Below, piece by piece: positions 57,858 to 64,000 of a stretch of DNA of 64,000 nt. The translations under genes were made by a program, and so were the position numbers. The notes below the pieces were generated by a model. It saw only the letters and a program-made list of their open reading frames with translations. It had not been told where the DNA came from and did not search any database. Position 1 is the first letter of the stretch; every line of letters starts with the position of its first letter. The DNA is from Pelagibacteraceae bacterium (GTDB lineage: Bacteria > Pseudomonadota > Alphaproteobacteria > Pelagibacterales > Pelagibacteraceae): assembly GCA_022763425.1 (NCBI GenBank), contig JALEGD010000001.1, positions 572,572-636,571 on the forward strand, in the 5' to 3' direction.

Positions 57858-59678
57858 ATGTGTGGTATTGTAGGAATAAATAGCAGCAAGCCAGTAACTG
57901 GAATTATACTAAATTCTCTTAAAAAATTAGAGTATAGAGGATATGACTCAGCTGGAGTGGCAACACTTAAAGATGGTTTCATTAATGAAACAAAATGCGA
58001 AGGTAGAGTAGAGAGTTTAGAAAATATAATTTTGAAAAATAAAAATGACGGACCTATTGGTATTGGTCATGTTAGATGGGCAACGCACGGACAGCCAAGT
58101 CAAATTAATGCACACCCTCATTCATCGGAAAAAGTATCTGTTGTTCACAATGGTATAATTGAAAATTCAACTTTATTAAAAAAACATTTAATTAGAGCTG
58201 GTCATGAATTTAAATCTCAAACTGATACTGAAGTTATTACTCACTTAATTACAGAATATTTAAAAAAAAATGATTTAAAAACTTCAATATTAAAAATGCT
58301 CAAGAGACTACATGGAAGTTTTGCTCTAGGAATTATATTCAAAGATTTTCCAGATGTTATTGTTGGAGCTAGAAGGGGTTCTCCATTAGCTGTTGGCTAT
58401 GGACCAAATGAAAATTATTTAGGTTCAGATTCTTACGCTTTAAAAACAATGACGAACAAGGTCAGTTACCTCAATGATGGTGAATTTTGTTTTATACATA
58501 AAAATCAAGTTGAGTTTTTTAATTCCGAAGGTGAAAAAGTCAATAAAGAGGTATTAGAAGTTTCAACCGATGATCAAAGTTATGACAAAGGTAATTTTAA
58601 ACATTTTATGGCAAAAGAAATTCATGAACAGCCAGATACAATAAAATCTTGTTTAAAAGAGTATATCGATAAAATTAATAAAGAAATCAATATCATTAAT
58701 TTCCCATGGGATAGTAAAAAAATAGAGAGTATTAAGTTAATCGGATGTGGAACCGCTTATCATTCTTGTTTAATGGCTAAATATTGGATTGAACAATTAA
58801 CTGATATTGAAGTTGAAACTGATATTGCCTCTGAGTTTAGATATAGAAAAAATAAATTTAAGAGTTCACAATTATATATTTTTGTATCTCAGTCAGGTGA
58901 AACCGCAGACACTTATGCAGCTTTAGATTTATGTGTAAAAAATAAAATGAAAACTTGCTCTGTTGTAAATGTTGTTGAAAGTTCAATTGCAAGAGACTCA
59001 GACTACGTTTTACCTATACATTGTGGACCAGAAGTCGGTGTCGCATCTACAAAGGCATTTCTAGGACAATTGCTAGTATTATATTTATTAACATTAAAAT
59101 TATCTTTTTTAAGGAATGAAATTTCTAAAAATGATTATAGTAAAAAAATCGATAATCTTTTGGAGCTTCCGAAATTAATTGAAGGTACTTTAAAATGTGA
59201 AAGTGAAATTCAAAAAGCTTCTAAAGATTTTTCTAAAGCAAAAGGTTCGATGTTTTTAGGACGAGGATACTCTTTTCCAATAGCACTTGAAGGAGCATTA
59301 AAGCTTAAAGAACTTGCCTATGTTCATGCTGAAGGTTATCCAGCGGGTGAAATGAAACATGGTCCTTTAGCCTTAATTGAAAATGGGATGCCAGTTGTTG
59401 TGATTGCGCCACGTGATGAGTTCTATAAAAAAACCGTATCTAATATGCAAGAAGTAATATCTAGAGGTGGTAAAGTTCTATTGATATCGAACAAAAGTAC
59501 AGATGAAATAAGTTCTGAAAATTTATGGAAAAAAATTCAAGTTGAAACAATTTCAGAAGATCTTTTTCCTTTTCTTGTAACAATCCCATTGCAATTACTT
59601 GCTTACTACGCTGCAAACTCTTTAGGTTACGATATTGATAAACCTAGAAATTTAGCAAAGTCAGTAACCGTAGAATAA
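57858..59678 (+). CDS. glmS: glutamine-fructose-6-phosphate aminotransferase GlmS
   Basis: 606 residues, full length. The N-terminal class II glutaminase begins Met-Cys-Gly-Ile-Val-Gly with nucleophile Cys2; then Gly-Tyr-Asp-Ser-Ala-Gly and Arg-Trp-Ala-Thr-His-Gly. Two SIS isomerase domains follow (from about 280) with Ser-Gln-Ser-Gly-Glu-Thr-Ala-Asp-Thr and Glu-Gly-Ala-Leu-Lys-Leu-Lys-Glu, ending Pro-Arg-Asn-Leu-Ala-Lys-Ser-Val-Thr. It makes glucosamine-6-phosphate, the first step toward UDP-GlcNAc. No glmS ribozyme is possible in the three-base gap after glmU. Confidence 0.97.
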   Translation: MCGIVGINSSKPVTGIILNSLKKLEYRGYDSAGVATLKDGFINETKCEGRVESLENIILKNKNDGPIGIGHVRWATHGQPSQINAHPHSSEKVSVVHNGIIENSTLLKKHLIRAGHEFKSQTDTEVITHLITEYLKKNDLKTSILKMLKRLHGSFALGIIFKDFPDVIVGARRGSPLAVGYGPNENYLGSDSYALKTMTNKVSYLNDGEFCFIHKNQVEFFNSEGEKVNKEVLEVSTDDQSYDKGNFKHFMAKEIHEQPDTIKSCLKEYIDKINKEINIINFPWDSKKIESIKLIGCGTAYHSCLMAKYWIEQLTDIEVETDIASEFRYRKNKFKSSQLYIFVSQSGETADTYAALDLCVKNKMKTCSVVNVVESSIARDSDYVLPIHCGPEVGVASTKAFLGQLLVLYLLTLKLSFLRNEISKNDYSKKIDNLLELPKLIEGTLKCESEIQKASKDFSKAKGSMFLGRGYSFPIALEGALKLKELAYVHAEGYPAGEMKHGPLALIENGMPVVVIAPRDEFYKKTVSNMQEVISRGGKVLLISNKSTDEISSENLWKKIQVETISEDLFPFLVTIPLQLLAYYAANSLGYDIDKPRNLAKSVTVE

Positions 59679-59684
59679 TTTATC

Positions 59685-59714
59685 TTGTTAATTACATCTT
59701 AGAGTTTATATACT
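59685..59714 (+). promoter_or_regulatory. candidate promoter of the DAHP synthase gene
   Basis: TTGTTA (59685-59690) and TATACT (59709-59714), 18 bp apart, in the 45-base gap after glmS. Transcription would start at about 59721-59724, on or next to the ATG (59724), again implying a leaderless mRNA. Confidence 0.45.
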
Positions 59715-59723
59715 CATGGTTGT

Positions 59724-61100
59724 ATGAGTAATTGGAAATTAAATAGCTGGAGATCTAAACCGATCAAGCATCAACCTATTTATGCTGATCAGGGAAAGAT
59801 AGATAATGTTTTAAAAGAGTTGTCTACCTTTCCTCCATTAGTTTTTGCTGGAGAGTCCAGATCATTAAAGAAAAAACTTGGCGAAGTTTCTCAAGGAAAA
59901 GCATTTTTGCTTCAAGGCGGAGATTGTGCAGAGAGTTTCCTAGAATTTCATCCAAATAACATCAGAGATTTTTTTAAAGTAGTATTACAAATGTCGCTTA
60001 TTTTAACAGTGTCTTCAAAACTACCTGTTATTAAAGTTGGTAGAGTAGCTGGACAATTTTCAAAACCTAGAAGTTCACCAGTTGAAGTTAAAGATGGAAA
60101 AGAATTACCAAGTTACTTAGGTGATAATATAAATTCAATGGAGTTTACCAAAGAAGGTAGAGATCCGCAGCCTGAAAGACTGTTAAAGGCTTATTCTCAA
60201 TCAGCTGCAACGTTAAATTTACTACGTGCTTTTTCACAAGGAGGTTTTGCTGATCTGAATAAGGTACATTTATGGAATATGTCATTTGTTAATGAGACAG
60301 CTCAGAAGAAATATAAAGAAATTGCTGAAAAAGTTAGTGATGCACTTGCTTTCATGGAAGCTTGCGGAATAAACTCAGAGAACAATAGAAGATTAAGGAC
60401 TGTTAATTTTTATACAAGTCACGAGGCGTTATTGTTACCTGTAGAAGAAGCAATGACAAGAGTAGACTCTACAACTGGCGAATATCATAATACGTCTGCG
60501 CATTTCCTATGGATTGGGGACAGAACTAGACAATTAGATGGTGCACATGTTGAATACTGCAAGGGTATAAAAAATCCTTTAGGTATAAAATGTGGACCTA
60601 CGTCTGATCCAAAAGAAATTGTAAAATTAACTGAGGTTTTAAATCCTGATAATGAGGCTGGTAGAATAACTTTGATTGCAAGATTTGGTCACGATCAAGT
60701 TACAAAATTTTTACCAAATTTAATCAAAGAAGTTAAAAAAGCTGGACGAAATGTAATTTGGTCCTGTGATCCGATGCACGGGAATACAATCAAATCTTCA
60801 ACAGGTTTTAAGACTAGACCTTTTGATAATGTGTTAAGCGAAGTAAAGAATTTCTTCAAAGTGCACCAAGACCAAGGTACTTTTGCAGGCGGTTTACATA
60901 TCGAGATGACAGGTCAAGATGTAACAGAGTGTACAGGTGGCGCTCAAAATATTACAGATAAAGATTTATCGAATAGATATCATACTCATTGCGACCCTAG
61001 ATTGAATGCTAATCAAGCATTAGAACTTGCTTTTTTAATTTCTGAAGAAATTAAGAAAAATGCTAATTTTTCCAAAAACGGCATACAAGAAGCGTCATAA
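59724..61100 (+). CDS. class II 3-deoxy-7-phosphoheptulonate (DAHP) synthase
   Basis: 458 residues, the plant-like class II type. Marks are Leu-Leu-Gln-Gly-Gly-Asp-Cys-Ala-Glu-Ser-Phe (metal-binding Cys), Gly-Arg-Val-Ala-Gly-Gln-Phe-Ser-Lys-Pro-Arg-Ser, Ile-Trp-Ser-Cys-Asp-Pro-Met-His-Gly-Asn-Thr, and His-Cys-Asp-Pro-Arg-Leu-Asn near the end. It condenses PEP and erythrose-4-phosphate to open the shikimate pathway to aromatic amino acids and folate. It has its own candidate promoter and no ribosome site. Confidence 0.96.
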   Translation: MSNWKLNSWRSKPIKHQPIYADQGKIDNVLKELSTFPPLVFAGESRSLKKKLGEVSQGKAFLLQGGDCAESFLEFHPNNIRDFFKVVLQMSLILTVSSKLPVIKVGRVAGQFSKPRSSPVEVKDGKELPSYLGDNINSMEFTKEGRDPQPERLLKAYSQSAATLNLLRAFSQGGFADLNKVHLWNMSFVNETAQKKYKEIAEKVSDALAFMEACGINSENNRRLRTVNFYTSHEALLLPVEEAMTRVDSTTGEYHNTSAHFLWIGDRTRQLDGAHVEYCKGIKNPLGIKCGPTSDPKEIVKLTEVLNPDNEAGRITLIARFGHDQVTKFLPNLIKEVKKAGRNVIWSCDPMHGNTIKSSTGFKTRPFDNVLSEVKNFFKVHQDQGTFAGGLHIEMTGQDVTECTGGAQNITDKDLSNRYHTHCDPRLNANQALELAFLISEEIKKNANFSKNGIQEAS

Positions 61101-61140
61101 CTGCAATTGTAGTTTTTTATATCCTTGATAACTTAAAACT

Positions 61141-61875
61141 ATGGATGTTGAAAAAAGAGTAAGCATAATTAAAGATTGGATTGTTGACTATGTTAACAGC
61201 ATGCCAAAAAAAGCATCAACTTTAGTAGTTGGTGTATCTGGCGGAATAGACTCTGCAGTAGTAAGTACTATTTCTTCAATGACTGGTATTAAAACAATTG
61301 TTTTGTCCATGCCAATTAGACAGATAAAGTCACAAGATGATTTAAGCAAATTACATTGTAACTGGTTGGAAGAAAAATTTAAAAACACAAGTTATTTAAA
61401 TATTAATCTTGATGATGTCTTTACAAATTTTGAAAATGCTCTTGGATCAAATGATAATGAACACGCCTTTGCAAATTCTAGGGCAAGACTAAGAATGACA
61501 ACTTTGTATCAAGTTGCAGGCTCAAATAATGGAATTGTAGTTGGAACTGGTAATAAAGTAGAGGATTTTGGCGTAGGTTTTTACACGAAATATGGAGATG
61601 GAGGAGTTGATATTTCTCCAATAGCTGATTGCACTAAAACACAGGTTTGGGATATGGGAAAATTCTTAGAAATTGACCAAAAAATTATAGATGCTCCTCC
61701 CACAGATGGCTTGTGGACTGATGGAAGAAATGATGAGGATCAATTAGGTATGTCTTATCAAGATTTAGAAGAAGCTATGATTAATCCAGATTCTAAAAAT
61801 TTTGAAAAATATAAAAAAATTAGAGAAAATAACCTTCATAAAATGAAGGAAATACCTGTTTGTAAATTTAATTAA
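61141..61875 (+). CDS. nadE: ammonia-dependent NAD(+) synthetase
   Basis: 244 residues. The PP-loop ATP motif is Ser-Gly-Gly-Ile-Asp-Ser at 35-40; Gly-Thr-Gly-Asn-Lys-Val-Glu-Asp and Lys-Tyr-Gly-Asp-Gly-Gly-Val-Asp-Ile follow. The enzyme amidates deamido-NAD. The glutaminase domain found in many proteobacterial NadE proteins is missing, so it uses free ammonia or a separate partner. A GATAAC at 61127-61132 lies eight bases before the ATG. cysS follows after 20 bases. Confidence 0.94.
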   Translation: MDVEKRVSIIKDWIVDYVNSMPKKASTLVVGVSGGIDSAVVSTISSMTGIKTIVLSMPIRQIKSQDDLSKLHCNWLEEKFKNTSYLNINLDDVFTNFENALGSNDNEHAFANSRARLRMTTLYQVAGSNNGIVVGTGNKVEDFGVGFYTKYGDGGVDISPIADCTKTQVWDMGKFLEIDQKIIDAPPTDGLWTDGRNDEDQLGMSYQDLEEAMINPDSKNFEKYKKIRENNLHKMKEIPVCKFN

Positions 61876-61895
61876 GGTGTTTATTAATTATTTTA

Positions 61896-63242
61896 ATGGC
61901 ACTTAAAATTTCAAATACTTTAACTCGATCTAAAGAAAAATTTATACCAATAGATGAAAAAAATATCAGAATGTATGTTTGTGGTCCAACTGTATATGAT
62001 TATCCCCATGTTGGAAATGCAAGACCATTAATTGTTTTTGATTTATTATTTAGATTATTATCTAAAATTTATCCAACTTCTAAAGTTACATATGTAAGAA
62101 ATATAACAGATATTGATGATAAAATTATTGAAGCATCAAATAAATCTAAAATTTCAATTCAAGATCTTACAAGCAAAGTAACAAAAGATTTTCATGATGA
62201 TTGTAATTACCTAGGATGCCTTAATCCAACAATAGAACCCAAAGCTACAGAGCATTTAAATGAAATGATTAATTTAATTAAAAAATTAATTCAAAATGAT
62301 TTTGCCTATGAGTCTAATGGGCATGTATATTTTCAAGTCACAAAATTTAAAAAATATGGAAATTTATCCAATAAAAAAATTGAAGAATTAATTTCTGGTT
62401 CTAGAGTTGAGGTTTCTGATAATAAAAAAGAACCAGGAGACTTTGTTCTTTGGAAACCTAGCAAAGAAAATGAACCTAGTTGGGACTCTCCATTTGGAAA
62501 AGGGCGTCCAGGTTGGCATCTAGAATGTTCCGCAATGTCTGAAAAATATCTTGGTAATCATTTTGATATTCATGGAGGAGGTTTAGATTTAATTTTTCCT
62601 CATCATGAAAATGAAATAGCTCAATCTGTTTGTGCAAACAATAATGAAAAATTTTCTAATTATTGGTTACACAACGGTTATGTTACTGTTGAAAAGCAAA
62701 AAATGTCAAAATCACTTGGTAATTTCATTACCATTAATGAGTTAAAAAAAAATTATAATGGACAAGTTGTAAGACTTGCTATGCTAAGTACGCATTATAC
62801 TCAACCATTTGATTGGAATGAAGATATTTTAGATGTATCTCAAAAAAGCTTAGATAAATGGTATGAATTTTATTCTGATGACAAGGAAGAAATAAGTGAA
62901 GAAAATTTAAAATTTTTGTTAGATGATTTAAATACACCTCTAATGATTTCAAATATCCATGAGTTATATAAAAAAGCGAAAACTGGAGATAGTTTGTCGG
63001 CTAAACAATTATCATCCTCATGCAAAATTTTAGGTTTATTTAATCAAACTCACGATGAATGGAAAAATTTTAAAAAAATAGGAAAAATAACTGCAGAAGA
63101 AATAGAAAAATTAATATCGGAAAGAGATAAAGCCAGATCTAAAAAAGATTTTAAGACATCAGATGAAATTAGAGATTTGTTAGTAAGCAAAGGTGTTCTA
63201 ATTAAAGATAAAGATGGTATTACGACCTGGGAATACAAATGA
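61896..63242 (+). CDS. cysS: cysteinyl-tRNA synthetase
   Basis: 448 residues, class I. The HIGH-like motif is His-Val-Gly-Asn near residue 38, the zinc site includes C29 and a Cys in Trp-His-Leu-Glu-Cys-Ser-Ala-Met plus the His-His-Glu-Asn-Glu segment, and the KMSKS loop is exact (Lys-Met-Ser-Lys-Ser-Leu-Gly-Asn). It charges tRNA-Cys. The C-terminal DALR-like tail is short. Its stop overlaps the next gene's ATG by four bases (ATGA). Confidence 0.96.
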   Translation: MALKISNTLTRSKEKFIPIDEKNIRMYVCGPTVYDYPHVGNARPLIVFDLLFRLLSKIYPTSKVTYVRNITDIDDKIIEASNKSKISIQDLTSKVTKDFHDDCNYLGCLNPTIEPKATEHLNEMINLIKKLIQNDFAYESNGHVYFQVTKFKKYGNLSNKKIEELISGSRVEVSDNKKEPGDFVLWKPSKENEPSWDSPFGKGRPGWHLECSAMSEKYLGNHFDIHGGGLDLIFPHHENEIAQSVCANNNEKFSNYWLHNGYVTVEKQKMSKSLGNFITINELKKNYNGQVVRLAMLSTHYTQPFDWNEDILDVSQKSLDKWYEFYSDDKEEISEENLKFLLDDLNTPLMISNIHELYKKAKTGDSLSAKQLSSSCKILGLFNQTHDEWKNFKKIGKITAEEIEKLISERDKARSKKDFKTSDEIRDLLVSKGVLIKDKDGITTWEYK

Positions 63243-64000
63243 GTAAAGAAAAAATTTATTTATTCGATACTACTTTGAGAGATGGTGCTCAAACTGAAGG
63301 TGTTGATTTTAACATGAATGATAAAGTTAAAATTGCTAATGCATTGTCTGAAGTTGGTATTGATTACGTTGAAGGTGGGTGGCCCGGTGCAAATCCTACA
63401 GATACCAATTTTTTTAACGAACCACCAAAGTTAAAAAGTAACCTAGTTGCTTTTGGAATGACTAAAAGATCTGGCAGAAGTTGTGAAAACGACCCTGGTA
63501 TATCATCAATTGTAAACGCAAATGTTAATCATGTATGTATTGTTGGAAAAAGTTGGGATTATCATGTTGATGTTGCTCTTGGCATTTCTAAGGAAGAAAA
63601 TTTAGAAAATATTAAAGATACAGCTAAATATTTTATTAAAAATAGTAAAGAATTTATGTTTGATGCTGAGCATTTTTTTGATGGTTATAAAAATAACAAA
63701 GATTATGCTCTATCTTGTTTGAAAGCTGCCTATGATAATGGGGCTAGATGGATTGTGCTTTGTGATACAAATGGTGGAACACTGCCTAACGAAGTTGGTG
63801 AAATTGTATCCGATGTATCAAAAGTAATTCCAAATGACCATATAGGTATACATACCCACAATGATACTGGTAATGCAGTTGCAAATTCATTATCCGCAGT
63901 AATAGCGGGTGCAAGACAAATACAAGGAACATTAAATGGATTAGGTGAGAGATGTGGTAACGCTAACTTAGTTTCAATAATACCTACTTTAATTTTAAAA
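63239..64000 (+). CDS. cimA: citramalate synthase (3' end outside window)
   Basis: Starts at the ATG overlapping the cysS stop and stays open to the last base; 254 codons are visible. It begins with the DRE-TIM motif Phe-Asp-Thr-Thr-Leu-Arg-Asp-Gly-Ala-Gln, then Glu-Gly-Gly-Trp-Pro-Gly-Ala-Asn-Pro-Thr-Asp, the segment that separates citramalate synthase from isopropylmalate and homocitrate synthases, and later the His-Thr-His-Asn-Asp metal motif and Asn-Gly-Leu-Gly-Glu-Arg-Cys-Gly-Asn. It condenses pyruvate and acetyl-CoA to citramalate, a threonine-independent route to isoleucine. The C-terminal regulatory domain is not seen. Confidence 0.92.
   Translation, partial: MSKEKIYLFDTTLRDGAQTEGVDFNMNDKVKIANALSEVGIDYVEGGWPGANPTDTNFFNEPPKLKSNLVAFGMTKRSGRSCENDPGISSIVNANVNHVCIVGKSWDYHVDVALGISKEENLENIKDTAKYFIKNSKEFMFDAEHFFDGYKNNKDYALSCLKAAYDNGARWIVLCDTNGGTLPNEVGEIVSDVSKVIPNDHIGIHTHNDTGNAVANSLSAVIAGARQIQGTLNGLGERCGNANLVSIIPTLILK

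Noticed and set aside
61101-61118. Weak hairpin CTGCAATTGTAG followed by Ts after the DAHP synthase gene
   Set aside because: The loop would be only two bases with a G-T pair; too weak to call a terminator.
1-64000. CRISPR array, insertion sequences, prophage, integration sites
   Set aside because: No spaced direct repeats, transposase, integrase or phage structural genes were found; base composition and gene packing look uniform by eye.

Overview
The window is a compact, strongly AT-rich chromosomal segment from a free-living marine alphaproteobacterium, most likely SAR11 (Pelagibacterales). The reasons are the base composition, stop/start overlaps of 1-10 bp between most co-directional genes, divergent pairs separated by only 20-35 bp, and the gene content: TRAP transporters, LysE/EamA exporters, malate synthase, methylcitrate genes, serine-glyoxylate aminotransferase, a SpeD-SpeE fusion and a non-canonical PqqC/CADD-like protein. 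I see no insertion sequences, prophage, CRISPR array, rRNA, or gap above 300 bases without a gene. One tRNA is present (Met, CAT).

Layout. 1-2.1 kb: end of a LysE exporter, RseP protease, HU protein with a strong terminator. 2.2-6.6 kb: CADD/PqqC-like gene followed by serC-serA-serB. 6.6-13.3 kb: peroxiredoxin, rhodanese, HCCA isomerase-like, ABA4-like membrane protein, RecX, a small-gene/CysQ/DUF3553 operon, MnmA, a 27-residue basic protein, LysE, YjbQ and an EF-hand membrane protein. 13.3-17.4 kb: malate synthase G, lipoprotein, LysE, tRNA-Met and a small beta-carbonic-anhydrase-like protein. 17.4-22.5 kb: methylthioadenosine/polyamine block (apt divergent from mtnP-mtnA-class II aldolase, then speDE and a nitrilase-family amidase). 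22.5-29.5 kb: two glycosyltransferases and accessory proteins, thioredoxin-like protein, gamma carbonic anhydrase, flavin-binding protein, hydroxyacid dehydrogenase, MFS and rpoZ. 29.5-34.9 kb: predicted malonate uptake and use (CoA transferase, TRAP DctPQM, malonyl-CoA decarboxylase). 34.9-42.2 kb: DusA, TauE-like exporter, gate-domain protein, CMD protein, large FAD/Fe-S hydroxyacid dehydrogenase, serine-glyoxylate aminotransferase. 42.2-47.5 kb: second TRAP system with a crotonase, CoA transferase and HIT protein. 47.5-64 kb: housekeeping genes (phosphomannomutase, nrdAB, prpBC, gph, glmU-glmS, DAHP synthase, nadE, cysS, start of cimA).

How it works together. Serine can be made from glycolytic carbon (serCAB); glyoxylate can be drawn to glycine (SgaA) or malate (GlcB). 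Spermidine synthesis makes methylthioadenosine, which MtnP, MtnA and a class II aldolase can salvage while Apt recovers adenine. Two TRAP systems sit beside CoA-transfer enzymes, which suggests import of organic acids followed by CoA activation.

The most interesting regulatory candidates are the speDE leader, which has a 9-codon reading frame whose stop codon falls in the loop of a terminator-like hairpin; a hairpin before serC; and three terminator-like hairpins whose T-tracts run to within 0-2 bases of the next start codon. No DNA-binding transcription factor gene was recognised in the 64 kb.
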